Below, piece by piece: positions 1-13,329 of a stretch of DNA of 64,000 bases. Every line of letters starts with the position of its first letter. Position 1 is the first letter of the stretch. The position numbers and the translations under genes were made by a program. A model generated the notes under the pieces. That model did not search any database. It had not been told where the DNA came from and was given only the letters and a program-made list of their open reading frames with translations. The stretch lies in the NCBI RefSeq assembly GCF_910596095.1, contig NC_056539.1, positions 4,830,001-4,894,000 of the forward strand, written 5' to 3'. The DNA is from Thunnus maccoyii (lineage: Eukaryota; Chordata; Actinopteri; Scombriformes; Scombridae).

Positions 1-309
1 ATATGAGTTCACCAAATTGAACATTAAAATGATGGTGTAAAGTTTTTCTGCCCTAAGCTGCAACAAGAGAGAGTGAGGAAGATGTTAGTCAAACATGGCC
101 TGTAAACAGCTGAGGAGAGAGAAAACACCATGTCTGTGTGAGGCCTCTAAAGCCACTTAGGAGCTTCTGGTTATCTTTAGGGGATTCATTCAATCATATG
201 AGGCTAGAAACAACAGTCATAAATGTAACATGGCCCCTAAATCACCAAATCCAAGTTGCTGAACTTTCATAACTTAAGCTGGTTTTATTGTGACTTGTAA
301 GGTTCTTAC

Positions 310-669
310 TATGGCGGGACGATATGGACAAAATCAAATATCATGATATTTTTGCCCAAATACCTTGATATTGATATCGTGACAATATTGTGGGGATGAC
401 TACTGGTGCTTTCACAAAATATTTACATGATATTTTTCATAAATAATCATCAGTAATGTGGATATGATGACTAAGTGGGTGAAGGCAAATGATAGAACAG
501 CCAAAACAGTCTGGTAAGTTCAGAAAATTATATCACTTCACTGTAATGCAGCCTTTAAAACTAGGAAAAGACTACACTTGCCATATCATAATATTATATC
601 CAAAATCTACAACAATATCTAGTCTCATATTACAATATTGATATAATATTGATACATTGTCCAGCCCTA
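310..669. repeat. Short non-autonomous DNA element (MITE-like)
   Basis: An AT-rich block has imperfect inverted ends. The left end reads TATGGCGGGACGATAT. The right end, read on the other strand, begins TAGGGCTGGACAATGT. The interior is rich in ATATTGATAT-like motifs and has no coding potential. This end structure is common for hAT-like non-autonomous elements in fish. The class assignment is inference. Confidence 0.5.
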
Positions 670-950
670 GTTCTTACTGTGCCATTTATGATCTGGTGAA
701 GATACCTTTCATTTCGAGCCAGTTGTTCTTTTATGCTATTTTGTCTTTTTATTTGAGATGTTGACATGTCTTATGATATAGTATAATATTCAGTGCATTG
801 AAACAATATGCAGAGGTTTAATGGAGCGGTGGGCAGGTGTATAAATGTCTGACTTCAACACTTTGTTCCCAGGTTTTCTCTTGTTTTCTGTAAACATGGC
901 GGCAATCTTTTACTAACCTTAACTGATTACAACATTTTCACAACCATGAA

Positions 951-1130
951 GCCGCACTAATCAATATTTTTACATAAGCAGTTGTTCAAATTCCTATGTG
1001 TAATGTAACTAGGGTCGTTTGAAGTAATGAACCTGCATAGAATTAGCACCCAGCCCTGCAGTTCCCCTCAGCTCTGTGTAGCTTGTTTTGGTTTTACAGC
1101 CTTTACTGTTTTAATTGACTCCCTGTGTTG
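951..1130 (+). repeat. Interspersed repeat family, copy A
   Basis: It begins GCACTAATCAATATTT, runs through a TGAACC block and continues into CTGCAGTTCCCCTCAGCTC and TTTTGGTTTTACAGC. The same ordered blocks recur near 14.8, 15.1, 25.3, 49.3 and 58.2 kb. The repeat therefore belongs to a family defined by comparison within this window. Any short open frame over it is incidental. Confidence 0.6.
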
Positions 1131-1239
1131 TTGTTTCCTCCGTCGGTCTCTCATCTCCTCCCTTTCTCCCTCCCACACCAAACACGGTCTCTCTCCCCCA
1201 AATCCTACAGACTATCATCATCATGATTATTAGTGTGAG

Positions 1240-1449
1240 CAGTGAGGGGCAGTGTGGTTATTATTGTTGTGGCTCAGTCAGCAGTCCTATGGGAGACATG
1301 CTGAGGGCTGCCGGAGCCGCTCTGTCCCTGATAGACAGAATATGACATACTGGCTCAGCCTAGAGGACACTTCTTAAAATACCATGGGATTAAAATACAA
1401 AATGAATACCTGCGGCCAGGAAACTTTTTGACTACAGCAGCAAGTTACG
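1240..1449 (+). other. Possible non-coding 5' exon (weak)
   Basis: The block is less AT-rich than its surroundings and ends in a strong donor, ACG|GTAAGTTT, at 1449/1450. It has no conserved reading frame. The next gene on this strand is kcnmb2, whose first coding exon lies 13 kb away and has an acceptor just before it. Genes of this family often have distant untranslated first exons. The link is inference from one splice site only, and the upstream boundary is arbitrary. Confidence 0.2.
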
Positions 1450-1823
1450 GTAAGTTTAGACGGTTTGACAGGATAAGAAAATGTGGGGAACTTTTTGTGG
1501 AGCTGTTGTGAGTTAGAAAGTCATAGGATGGTGTTTTGGTTGCTCAAGAAGGTGTCGAGTTTGTCTTAAGATTATCTGACACCTGATTATTTTGCCTACA
1601 TCAAAAGTGGTTTAAAAGTTCATTGCTGCAATGTTTTTGTGCTGCATTTGCAGAGATTTAATACTATGCCATTATTTAACACTAAAGTCTCACTAACAAA
1701 CTATAGGTTGAATTACTATTGTCTCATAACAGTCATGTTATGGTAAAAAATTGACATATTGTCAGTCTAGGATTTAGAGATACAGAAGACTTCTGAGTTT
1801 AAATTATTGCATATTAAAAGAGT

Positions 1824-2254
1824 AGTTTGATATTTTGGGAAATATACTTTCTTGATGGCAGTTAGACAAGAAGACTGATGTCTCTCTCATATCTATACAA
1901 TAAATTGATAAAGCCAGCAGACAGTTAACTTAGCTTAGCATAAAGGGGAAAAAGTAGCCTGATTCTAATGAAAGGTAACAAAATCCACCAAATGAGATAA
2001 CATGTTATGTGTCATTTCTCTAATCTGTAAAAATTACAAGTTGATGATGTGGCCTACAGGATGTGCCGCACTATTTCTGCCCCTGTTTCGAGTCTTTATG
2101 GAATGTGTACAAGGAAACTGAGTTGTGTTTTGTTTATGAATCACATTTTTTCCTGGAACTGTGCATTACCATGAGTGGACCAAATAAATTAAATGAAAAA
2201 TTGATGCTAAGCTAAGCTAACCGTATCCTGGCTTCAGTTTCACATTCAACATAC

Positions 2255-2256
<2 letters not shown>
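1824..2256. repeat. MITE-like interspersed repeat with TTAGCTTAGCAT ends
   Basis: The block runs from TAGTTTGATATTTTGGGAAATATACTTTC through TTAACTTAGCTTAGCATAAAG to GATGCTAAGCTAAGCTAACC. The last two motifs are inverted copies of each other. It has no open frame. I recognise the sequence type as a frequent fish interspersed repeat, but I cannot assign a transposon superfamily. Confidence 0.5.

Positions 2257-2287
<31 letters not shown>
2257..2287. repeat. (TAAG)n microsatellite
   Basis: Nearly eight uninterrupted TAAG units. They are followed directly by a TTTTATATAGCACC block that resembles the 3' tail of a fish retroelement (to about 2340). A similar TTTATATAGCGCC block occurs near 61245. 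Confidence 0.9.
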
Positions 2288-2289
<2 letters not shown>

Positions 2290-2929
2290 CTTTTATATAG
2301 CACCTTTTCAAACACAGGTTACAAAGTGCTTTACAGTGCCATTGGGACACAAAGAAAATAGGACACAAAAACCATGAAAGACACATTCAAGAACACATAC
2401 AGACATCTCACACATACAAACACAGCAAGCATACAGTCATCACCCAGAGCACACACTTGAATTTATGAAATGTTATGAGGTGATACAGAGGTATCAATCC
2501 CCTCATCTAACTCTCAGCAAAATGTCAAACAATTTCTTTAAATCTTTGTTTAATATCTGATCATTTACGTCCTTTTTATAAATTCTGTCCACTCACCCCT
2601 CCTCTTCTCATCATAATTTTCACTGTCTGGCGTTTAGAAGCCACAGATAGTCGCATGTGTGTGTCTTTGGGTGCACAGCAGCTACCTATTGGATGGGTTG
2701 TTTTGAAAGGTTAATATACACCTACAATTTCTACATACACAATGCGCAAAACACAAAACCACAATAGCAAATATGCCAGTTTAAGCACTATTTTAATTGA
2801 AATATTGTATTTTCAGGGAAAACTGAATGTTTGTTTAATGACATACTGACAACTGATTACTAGAAACTTTATGGGAAACTCAAAAGAAGGAAAAGGGTCT
2901 TTATAACATGTTACAAGTATGACACTTTA

Positions 2930-3696
2930 AAGGTGCACTATATAAGATTTGGCCAAAATTTTAGTTTAAAACATTCAAAAAATAACTAAAATTATCAACA
3001 GAATGTGAAGAAATAACAGTATTGATGTTATATCAAAGACATCTGCATATTGTGCTGCAGAGATATCTACTGAAGTTAGCATGCTAACCAGCTAGCCCTG
3101 TTCTGTCTCATCCCGCTTTGTACCTCAAGGGCTATAGTGAGTCACTGTAGTGTCCAGTCTGCCCTCAGTCCAACATGAAAGGAAGAAGAAGTAGTGCTGC
3201 TCTGAACCACCACGGCAGTAATGGCGGAGATTTTGAGCCAGGCTGGAAGCTGCTGTAAGTTTTGCTGTAGGACGGTCAACATGTCACTTTATTAAGTTTT
3301 AATATATTTTTCAGCGAGAAAGTAATCATTTAGATTCCCAAGATGTGGTCAGTTTATCCAAATAATGCCTATTTGAAAATTAGCTCTGATGGTGTCGGAG
3401 TTGTCTTAGTCACTGGCCGGCTGGTCAGCTCAGCTGTATGATCTGATGGACTGATCTGTGCAGCTTTTTGGTAATTTACTGCTGGCTCTAATGTCTCCAT
3501 AGCATTTTGATAGCTTGATGACTCTGTAGCACGGATTCACTGTAAACAGTAAGCTTTATGCTACATTCAGTGAGTGATAATTCTATGAGCGTGATGGTGG
3601 TGTGGTGATGTGTTTGGGGGGACGGGGAAGGGTGGGGGGTAAGGGTAGGATGGGGACTGTTTGGAGCAGGTGGCCAAATCTTGCATATTGCACCTT
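2930..3696. mobile_element. Non-autonomous DNA transposon with 23-bp terminal inverted repeats
   Basis: The left end AAGGTGCACTATATAAGATT (2930 onward) is matched by the right end at 3674-3696, whose reverse complement is AAGGTGCAATATGCAAGATT. That gives about 20 of 23 positions matching. The 767-bp interior has no transposase-like frame. A clear target-site duplication could not be settled, so the superfamily is left open. Confidence 0.65.
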
Positions 3697-5099
3697 CAAG
3701 GTATAAATTAAAACAGATGGAAAAGTAATTAAACTAATCCAATTCCCTTTCTGTATTTGAGATATAAACAAAAGTTGGTAATTTCTCAAAATCCTTTCCC
3801 CAAATCTAAATTCAGATGAACTACCACCAACCTACTGTAAAATGTAGTTCAGCAGCTGATTTAATTACATGTACTGAAATGACTTCCCAGCAGCCTGGAT
3901 CATTCCATTAACGATACCTCGCAGTGGGGAGCCACCCAGTCTGGTCTGAACCATTAACACCAGCTGTCTCTACTCCTCTGCTATTAGCACTCATTCTACC
4001 ACTCAAAACAAAATATGTCTCAGTCAAGCCTCTAATCCCATTTACAGTATTTTCACTTTCCATTTCTCTCTGTCCTGCCAATGCAGCTGTAGCTTTACAG
4101 AAAGATGACGTACCAGTGAGCCAGAGATATGTATTAGTCTTACCTCCCATGTTTGCTTTCCATCTAAAGATGTCTTTCCGGCAGCCATATTGGAGGGTAC
4201 AGGGTCTCAGGCAACAGAGTTAGACAGGCCTATCCTGACAATTAGACTGAATTTTGTTTCACTTAATTTATTAATTAATTAATTCATTCATTCTGCCTGA
4301 TGTTGTGTTCATGTTCTTGTTGCTTTGTACAGATGCGTGAATCTTCACTTGCTTTTTTTCATTAATATAGCTAGGAAGCTAACAGACTAAATAGGAAGAT
4401 GACATTTTTAATCCTATAAAGCTCTGATTGTTGTTGCTGACTGTTTTTCCAATCAGCCAAAAGGGACATCAACTGACACAACATCAGATCTATTTGCATC
4501 ACCAAACAAATAAGAAATGTGAATGGTGATTCAGAGGTCTGGGAAGAGGCTACCACAGGCCACAAAGGAGCAAATAAACACATTAAGTACTCTTCATTTT
4601 TTTATTTTTATATATATAACTACATGAATTCATGGTTTCTGGAGTTTTGCCTTTGTTTGGATGGTATACTGTAGAGAGAGAACTAAAATATGGAAAGAGA
4701 GATGAGAAGTGACATAAGATCAATGTCCAAAGCTATAGTCATACCAGAGATGTTGTGGGTCCATGGTTTGTGTCTAATACTCGATTCAATGGATTTGGGT
4801 CAAACCCCCATTGGGGATCTATCTGTGGTCATAGTGTGCCAGCCAGTGCTCCTTTATGACCTTTGTCCTGACCAGGGTTGGACGCGTGTTGGTGACTGCC
4901 CAGCCCAATGTTGCTGCCATGAATGGAAATTGATGCATTGACATAACAAGTGGAATCCTCAAGATCAGGTGAATGCATTTCATATCGTGCTATAGTGGTG
5001 CATATTCCCAAACTTATTTGAAATGAAGCAAATTACCACAAACAGTGAACTTGGGGGCACTGGTCTGAACCCCCAGGGCAGTGACCCACTTTGCCCAGT

Positions 5100-6690
5100 T
5101 GGTTCAAAGTTCAAAGTCCAAAGTAGACTTCATTCTCCATACCATACAACAAAATTGTGTTTACTCCTAGCTCAATGTCCACACAGATAAGCATAGATTG
5201 AAAACATTGAAAATACAAAGATGCACCAGTTCTTCTTGACATTCACAGTGTTATCTTTTGTTTTGTTGACATTTAGTGACAGGTTGTTTGTGTTGCATCA
5301 GTCCACCAGTTGGTTTACGTCTTCTCTGTAAGATGATTCATTGCCATTGCTGATGAGGCCCACTACCGCTGTGTCATCTGCAAATATAATGATGTCATGC
5401 TATGTGTGGCACAACAGTTGTGGGTCATCAGTGTTAACAGCAGTGGACTCAGGACGCAGCCCTGAGGAACGCCATTACCAGCCCGTACTGATTGGGGTCT
5501 GTGTGTCAGGAACTCTAGTATTCAGTAGTCCAATGGACTGAACTTGCTTACCAGGGAATGACTGTATTGAAGGCCCAGCTGAAGTCTATGAAAAGCATCC
5601 ACACATAAATGTTCCTGTTCTCCAGGCTCAGGTGCAGTGCTGAGGATATGGTATCATTAGTGGAGTGTTCTGGACGGTATGCAAACTAGAATGGGTGTAG
5701 TGTGGAGGGACGTCTGGATGTTATGTGGTCCTTGACTAGCCTCTCAAAGCACTTCGTCATGATGGGTGTGAGTACTATGGGGTGGAAGTGGTTAAGACCC
5801 AACACTGTAGACTTCTTTTGCACTGGTATAATAGTGGTGGCCTTGAAGCATGAAGGGACAACAATCTGCCTCAAAGAGATGTTAAAATTGTCTATGTGAC
5901 GTGTTAGTTTGTTAATACATTCTCTGAGCTTGAGAACTGGTGTATTATCAGAATCTGCAGCTTTTTGGCTGGCTCTGCACAGGGTCTTCTGGACATCAGC
6001 AGGGCCAAAACAGTGAAGGTGGTGAGGGGTGACTTTTCCTCACAGGCATGTTGTGCAGTAACTCAAACCACCCAAAATAACCATTGAGCTTGTTGTGGAC
6101 GTCAATGTTGTAGTTTGCAGGGTAGTGGAGCAGTTATGTGCCTGGAGTCTCTAGAGTCATGACATGGAAGTGCCCTGATGCCCCGGTTAATTTTGGCCCT
6201 AGCTAATCTAAGGGCCAATTAGTTGTTGGACTTAAAGGCAGCATTTCATGCTCTCAGCAGCACATGCACCTTGTTGGTACACCAGCGTTTTTGGGCGGCA
6301 TGTATGGTGATGTTCTTGGTGACAGTGACATCATCAATACACTTTTTATGTATATATTCAGCCACAGATTCAGCTTCTGTGATGGTCAACTGTGGCAGCC
6401 TCCTTGAACATGTCCCAGTCAGTGCAGTCCAAACAGTCCTGGAGTGCTGAAATGGCCCCATCTGGCCAGACCCTGATCTGCTTAGCATATGGTTTTGTTC
6501 AGGTGAACAGGGGCCCCTATGCAGGTATCAGCATCACAGGAAGGTGATCTGAGTTGCCCAGGTCGGGGCAAGGGACTACTTTGAATGCCTGTTTAATGTT
6601 TGTCCAATCCAGGTCTAATGTGTTAACCCCTCTGGATGCAAAATGTTGCCAGCCTTGCCTCTGCTCGAAAGGGCTGGGACACTTAACTAT
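5100..6690 (-). mobile_element. Decayed jockey/L2-type LINE (endonuclease-linker-reverse transcriptase)
   Basis: On the minus strand the order is as follows. The end of an endonuclease domain carries a GNSDHLPVML block (about 6530-6565). Next comes a linker with [20 protein letters not shown] (about 6300-6390). The reverse-transcriptase core contains FHPIVLTPIMTKCFERLVK (about 5710-5800), a GC-LSPLLF-type segment, and the catalytic FADDT box encoded at 5370-5384. The 3' tail near 5110-5160 has the AACAAAATTGTGTTT block common to fish LINEs. Frameshifts and stops split the frame into pieces, so the copy is inactive. A shorter 5' end than a full LINE is typical of truncated reverse transcription. 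The clade (jockey, L2 or Rex1) is not resolved by eye. Confidence 0.8.
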
Positions 6691-7179
6691 TATTTTATGA
6701 TGTTTACATGATGTCTGCTTGTTAACATGTCAATCAGAGTATCCAGAGCTACCACTGTCTTGTTGTAAACATGCCTGGATTATAAAATAACTAATTTATC
6801 TGGAATTATTAGTAACACCACCTATTTTTCACCTTAACTTGTATTTTTTATCAGGGAAGCTTGCTGTTTTTTTTCAGTTACACTCATTCTAACCTAGAAG
6901 CTGGTCTGTACAACCACAGTCTCATCTGCTGTCTGACTAGGTAGCACAAAATGTAAAATACTATAAAGCTGATGGTTTAAAAATGACAAGATTCAGATAA
7001 AGGCTAAAATAATAGCTTTATTCTATATGCTAGAGCTCTTCGATTCTAAAGAAAGCTGTGTGTCTGTTGTCTGTTGTCAGTCAGGTGGCAAAAGACAACT
7101 GCAAGCTACGCACACTGAAACACATGCCATCCAAATAACCTTCCAGAAACAGAACCATGACATCACTGCTAACACACCG

Positions 7180-7207
7180 TGTGTATGTGTGTGTGTGTGT
7201 GTGTGTG
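7180..7207. repeat. (GT)n microsatellite
   Basis: A GT dinucleotide run. Several open frames in this area are produced by the repeat alone. Confidence 0.9.
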
Positions 7208-7375
7208 AAGGCATGCCTGTGTGTCTGTGAGTCTTCGACCCTGTCACAGGGAACGGCAGCAACTGTGCAGTTACCATGCCACCTGACGGTCCCGCCTTCC
7301 AGGAAAGCTGTGAGGTTTATGTGTCAAAGAGAGACAAGTGGCTTGGCTTAAGAACTGCTTGAGATGAAGCCAGCA

Positions 7376-7410
7376 TGTGTGTGTATGTATGTGTGTGTGT
7401 GTGTGCGTGC

Positions 7411-7451
<41 letters not shown>
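7376..7451. repeat. (GT)n microsatellite with GC interruptions
   Basis: A long GT tract with TA and GTGC interruptions. It is likely polymorphic in length. The Cys/Val and His/Thr repeat frames over it are artefacts of the dinucleotide. Confidence 0.95.
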
Positions 7452-7452
<1 letters not shown>

Positions 7453-10053
7453 AGCTTAAAGTATGTCGACAGTGTTTGCGAGCGTGTGTACACAATACGT
7501 ATAGCAAAGAAGTGTGTGACCACATCACAGAACATTCCTCTCCTCATGACCTTTTTAACAGTTGTAAGAAAGGTGAATAAATAGCTCTGTATGTGTATAT
7601 GCATATAATGTAGCAAGACATGTATAAGCCTCTGTGTTCCCCTGACATTTGATAAGGTTTGTATAACACACAAAGGCCTTGAAGTGAAACAGTTTCAGAT
7701 GGTATCACTTCAGTCATATATAATATATCAAAACCTATATGTTTTATATTTATACGGTACATCACATTTTTATTTCTCTATTCTTTACATTCTTGCATAG
7801 CTTACACCACCTCCTGTTAAAAAAATCTTCTTTTGTTTCAGTATAATGTCAATTTTTGGTACAATAATATTGAAAACACAAACACACATACAGACAAAGC
7901 TATTATTTCAGATATCTGTCATGCAGTTAAAGGTCAAAGGCAGTGTGCCTCAGACTGATGCAACTACAAACTGTGGTGCCAGACGTTAGGTAACGGCTGG
8001 CAAAGTAATTTGGATTTTGGCCCAACCACCAAAAAAGGTAGCAGATTACTAAGATGACACTAAACTCCTTTCGCAACTGCCATTATTATTTTATTTGTTA
8101 CCCTGTAGTTGTGCAGATGACAGGCACTGACCGGATCTACTAAACATCACACACTGTACACTGCCATCTACCTACCAGTCATCTCTAAAGGGAGAAAGAG
8201 TTCCTGTACTCAGAGCTGTTTGTTAGCCTAAATTGAATTTGATGGTCATTTCTGGCCACCTGATGAATATGAATTTGCTCTTTTAGGTTTAGTTTGGTCT
8301 CCAGTGGTCTCAGGAGTGATTTCCATAGCCCAGTTCCTGAAGAATTATGGTAGCCTGGACTACTCTGTATCTCACATTTTCCATCCTGATGCAATATTCA
8401 GTGTTAGTGGAGGAAGTAGTGTGCCCTTTATGGAGCCAAGCAGAAAGTAAAGGTGTGGAGTTCAGAGTGGTAGATGGGTGACAGCTTTCCTGCAGAAGAC
8501 CAGAGTTTGCATCTTGTTGCAGGCTTTACCTAACCTTAGTTGCCATGTGCAAATTCTGTCGTAATTAAAAAAATCTTGACATTGGACATTAAAACTGTTG
8601 TTATTGAGCCTAAATTGTATTTTTGCTAAATAGTCCAATATGAACCTTTTTCCCTGGCGACGAGGTTGGGCATCCTCTCCTCAGACGCATATCAGCCTTT
8701 TTTTAGCTGTTTAATGTTTTGTTCTTCCTCAGCTATTTGCTAACTTGTCTTGTTGCTGAGCAGTTAGCATACTGTATAGTCAGTTTATTGTCTGCTATGT
8801 AAAGTTTCAATTTCTCCAAACTTGCCTGTCTTAGGACTGTCAAGGGACAGCATGCAAACTGCACAGCAAGCAAAATACTAGAAGCGATAGTTGTTGTAGT
8901 GTTTTGGGAACATCAGTATTTTCATGTTCACGTTTCTCCCGGCTCTCCGTCAGTCCCTCATCCACACAGCCCAGCCACCTCCCACATCCACACTGACAGA
9001 TGCTGATGAGGCTGACGTAAACTCAGTGTTACACCGCTGTTATAGAGACCTGACACCTCAGACAGCACAGCAGTCAAAAGCAGAGCCACAAGGCTTCTTT
9101 CAGCAGAGCCACAAAGATGTGTGGGTCATAATTGGAGAATGGCTCCAGATAATGGATCTTTATTGACCGGTTTCTGTTTTTTTTTCTCATTTTGCATTGG
9201 TTTGCTTTCTGCTAAGTAGTATGCATTAGCAAATTTTGTACCTAGTTACTTAGCTTACCTTACATAACTTTTTTGACACAAGCAAAAATTAATTATTAAA
9301 ATACTACAAAAATCAATTTATTTTTTCTTCTGAAATATTATGTATAGCTCAGAGTTGAATAGTACGTGACATTGGAAGTGAAAAAAAAATCACTGACAAT
9401 TGATTTCTTTTTGTAGCTAAGCTTTAGCAACCAGAAGTGAAGACTGCCGAATATTCTCTCAAGCAGCAGTAGGAACTTTTAGTTGAATTAAATGGCAGAA
9501 ATTTGGATGAAGGTGAATATGAGCCCATGGATGGAGGTGTTTTAAAAAGCAAGGTACCATGTTAGGGGACAACTGCTCCGACAGTCTGACCGTTGACTTT
9601 TGCCCGACACCACCATCAGATATCAGGTGAGCTCAGTTTTATCATATAGGACTTGTAAGCTTTGCTAAAAACGTAAGCTATAGATTTGTTAAAAAGAATG
9701 TAATTACTGGAGTACAGTTGGTTTTGTATCATTTCCAGTCCGCATATGATCAGGTTGAGCCAAGTTCAGATGATTCTGATTATTTTTGTGATTTGCTTTG
9801 ACTGTACTTACTGTCTTCCTCTGCTTCACTGGCAAACTGACTTGTCAATTGAACCTGAATATCAGTTATGACGTTCATTGTTCACACACAAAAAAAGTGA
9901 GTTGTTACTTGTATACAGTGCACAACATACAACATATACATCTTAGTTAATGTTCAGTTTCAGGAGAACAAGTATAAGAGACTGTGTGTTACTCTTATTT
10001 AATATTGCTATGAGTTAGTTGGCTAAGATACCAAAAATCTTTAATCTGAGTTA

Positions 10054-10636
10054 AGGTTGAATGATTTATGGAAAACATCTAATTGCAATTTTATTTTTCT
10101 GACCAAGATAATATTGCACCAACCATAATCACCAGCTTATGTTTCTACATTAATAGAACCTGATAAAAATAATAATGTTTTGACTGGTCAAAAGTGAACT
10201 GTTCTACACAGTTAGCTGCTGGAGCTAACGCTAATATTAGCGTCACAGACTGACAGGGTGAGCTGCTTCACAGCAATGAATCCTGGAGGTCTAAATTAAG
10301 AGCTGTTAAGGTGTTAAGTAATCTTAAAAATGATGATATGATGTTTTTAAAAGTTTAGAGTTAAAACTGGGAGTTTCTGACAACTCTGTTCACCAGCTGC
10401 CAGTCATTCACTCTCGACAGTTATGGAACAATCATAAACTGTGAGCTACCCGTCTGAAATTGATGTGAGACAATCACCAAAATCATTCATGTAAAAAAAA
10501 AGACAGTTACCACTCTGTTGGCCCCCTCCTAATTTTTTCAAACATCAAAACTATGGAATCAACAAAACCACCATTAGCCAAAACAGTAGAAAAAATTATT
10601 ATTTTGATATACAAACAATTAATCCTCAGCCCTAGT
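10054..10636. repeat. hAT-like non-autonomous element (candidate)
   Basis: It runs from AAGGTTGAATGATTTATGG to CAATTAATCCTCAGCCCTAG. The right end, reversed, begins CTAGGGCTGAGGATTAATTG, and the left end is a decayed counterpart. The interior contains a small palindrome, GCTAATATTAGC, near 10228 and no coding signal. The assignment rests on the general form of the ends only. Confidence 0.4.
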
Positions 10637-10816
10637 CTGAGTGAAGCTTTGCTCAAAATGTTGAAAATTATCTCTGAAAACTGATCTAAAAAATCTACAG
10701 AACAATGTCTCTAGCATTACTATGGGGATCATAAATCAACTGGGCTAAGCGATAGATAAAGCTACGAACGCTGAAGCTTTTGGTTGGCCCAACTGTCAGT
10801 GATAGATATTGTTGAA

Positions 10817-10862
10817 TTTCTTTCTTTCTTTCTTTCTTTCTTTCTTTTTTTTTTTTTTTTTT
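10817..10862. repeat. (TTTC)n tract grading into poly-T
   Basis: Several TTTC units are followed by about 18 T. On the minus strand this reads as an A-rich, GAAA-rich tail such as retroelement 3' ends leave. The Lys/Glu-rich frame over it is spurious. Confidence 0.9.
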
Positions 10863-12184
10863 AACATTTCCTGACACTTCTTTACACAAACACCCAGTAA
10901 GGTGAGATCTTATTAGTGTCTGGAGGTCCGTGACACTGGTTTCCAGCCTTTATGGCATGTGACCCTTTCGAGCAAAGCAATGTCGACTCGTGACCCCTTG
11001 TCACAGGTGGCATATGTGTATGAGTTATCACCACTATAACTAAAGAGTTTATTTGGATTGTTTTGGAGGCATAGAAGATAATATCCAGTATTTTGCAATA
11101 AAAAAAATCATAGTGAAGCAAGAATATGTTTGTTTTTTTCCCCATCTTATTACATATCTCATGACCCCTCAGGTTTAACTTGAGACTTTGGGAGTTCCTG
11201 ACCCTCATATTAGGAACCACTGGTGTGAGAGAGATTTTAGATTTCACACTTAGATTTTGAGGCTTCACATCCTGTGTTGACATTTCCACCATCTTGTCAC
11301 CAGTGTTGATTTCAGTGCACTCAAGCTGTCACTACGCTGCAGATAAGAGCTCTCAGCGCAGACAGGCTTGACTGAAACGGTGTTCACAACAACCAAGCAG
11401 ACATACATATATGTGATAAACAAATATTGACTCAGGCACCCTTCTGGTGGTCCATCATTCATGGCCCTATTGCTTTTATAGGCCAAGCATGTCTGTGTGT
11501 GTATGTGTGTGTAGTGAACCGTGCTTCAGTCAATATTTAGTCCTGTCATGTTGACTGCTCTTGCTTTAGTAGCCAGGTGCCAACAGCTTCCTGATGGTTT
11601 GTTCTTCTGTTTGCTCTGGTTCATGTTGAACTGACTTATTTCTGTCAAAAATAACATGAATTTAATCTTTTAATCATTCAGACCGTAATGGTAAACTGTG
11701 TGTGAATTAAGCATGTATGTATCAATATATACAGTGGCAGATTTGGAATAGGTTTTGTAGTTGTATTTTTGATAATGGCACGCACACAATGGCAAGCACA
11801 ATGAGAACACTTGAAAAACATAATTTAAATATTCTCTAAAACCATTGAATCTCAAAAGGTTGAGTGGGCGCATGAACCCCAGAATTATTCTTTAACTTTC
11901 AACCTAACCTGAGTGATATTTTGGCGGCAGATTTGAATGACCCCCCCTCACAATGATTAACACATAATTTAAAAACAAACAAACAAAGAAACCCAACTCT
12001 TACTTCACAGCAGAGGACATCCCACTCAGGTTTTCTGAAAAGATTTAAGATGACCTTCAGAACAGGTAGATTGATGTGACTCTCTGTCTTTTCAAACTGT
12101 CAAACCAGGTGGGAGGACTACCACCAAACTACCACAAAAAAATGACAGAAAACAGATGTAAATAAATAATGCAATATATACTGC

Positions 12185-12186
12185 AT

Positions 12187-12234
<48 letters not shown>
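12185..12234. repeat. (CA)n microsatellite
   Basis: About 24 CA units with a single AA interruption. Confidence 0.95.
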
Positions 12235-13329
12235 GGCAGTTGCACCTGAAGGGATCTAGCTCAAGGTGTGTGTCTGTCTTATTTCTGCTTTCTTTACAGG
12301 GTTAAAAGCCACAGTTGTAACACCTACTTCACAAAACACAACAGTGCTTAGCGTTAGCAAATAAAATGTGAGTTTCTGTCTGTTTTCAGTCACAGTGTTG
12401 TCTGACCTTCACTACGTCAGCTTCTATGAGGGAGCATGTTTTCCATTTGGGCGGGAGGTCCTAAACTGTTAAGGAATGGCAGTTATGTTCTGCAGAGAGA
12501 GTGTCCACAAACCACTTCACGTGTGTGTGTCACTGGAGTTTTTCCATCAGTTTACAAAGATAACTCTCTTTAGACAAATATAACACTCAAAGACACACAA
12601 GTAGACCCGTGTAGGCATGCAGTCAGTCAACACACTCATCACACATAAATCAAATCAACACATGTTCTCAGTAAAGACACATGCACACACACACAATGTC
12701 AGTCCCAGACTTATTTTAGGTTGTGGTTTTCCACACTAACAAGAAGGCAGATAGGTTGTCACACTGAATTTGTTTTTCTACAGATATTTAATTTTGGATT
12801 TTATGATCAGAGAATAAATATACAAGACCGAGGCGTGTTCAGACCATCATTAACACTGTGTAAAAAAAAACACAACCTCCTCGGAGGGCCCTGGCAAGAC
12901 AGCTGAACCTTTTGTAGCAAAACAATCATGCATTATGCAGCAAGGTGCTATATTGGCCAATCACATATGTGCAAGCAAACGTTCCTGTTAGATTACTTTG
13001 CAATGTAAAAGCTGTTCTACTGCTTACCTCACAATCATCATTACCATCATGACAGCTTTTCAGAGTTGTAAAATCCCAACGCTGTCTCCCAGAAAATATG
13101 TTCATATACGACTAAATTGCAACAGCAAATACGTTTTATTAGAGACATAATAATGGCTGAAATACATTTTCTCTCAATATAATGAGAAAATGTTGTTAAT
13201 TAACATATTTGGCAAATTGCAAAAATGTTGATACTGAACGTATGAGTGAAATGTTCAGAGACAACATAGATCTTTTTTTTCCCCATCAAATATCTGATCT
13301 TGCAGAACAATATCCACTACAGCAACACT

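Noticed and set aside
7271-7673. Open frames rich in His-Thr or Cys-Val on both strands
   Set aside because: They are translations of the GT/CA microsatellite at 7376-7451 and have no other protein features.
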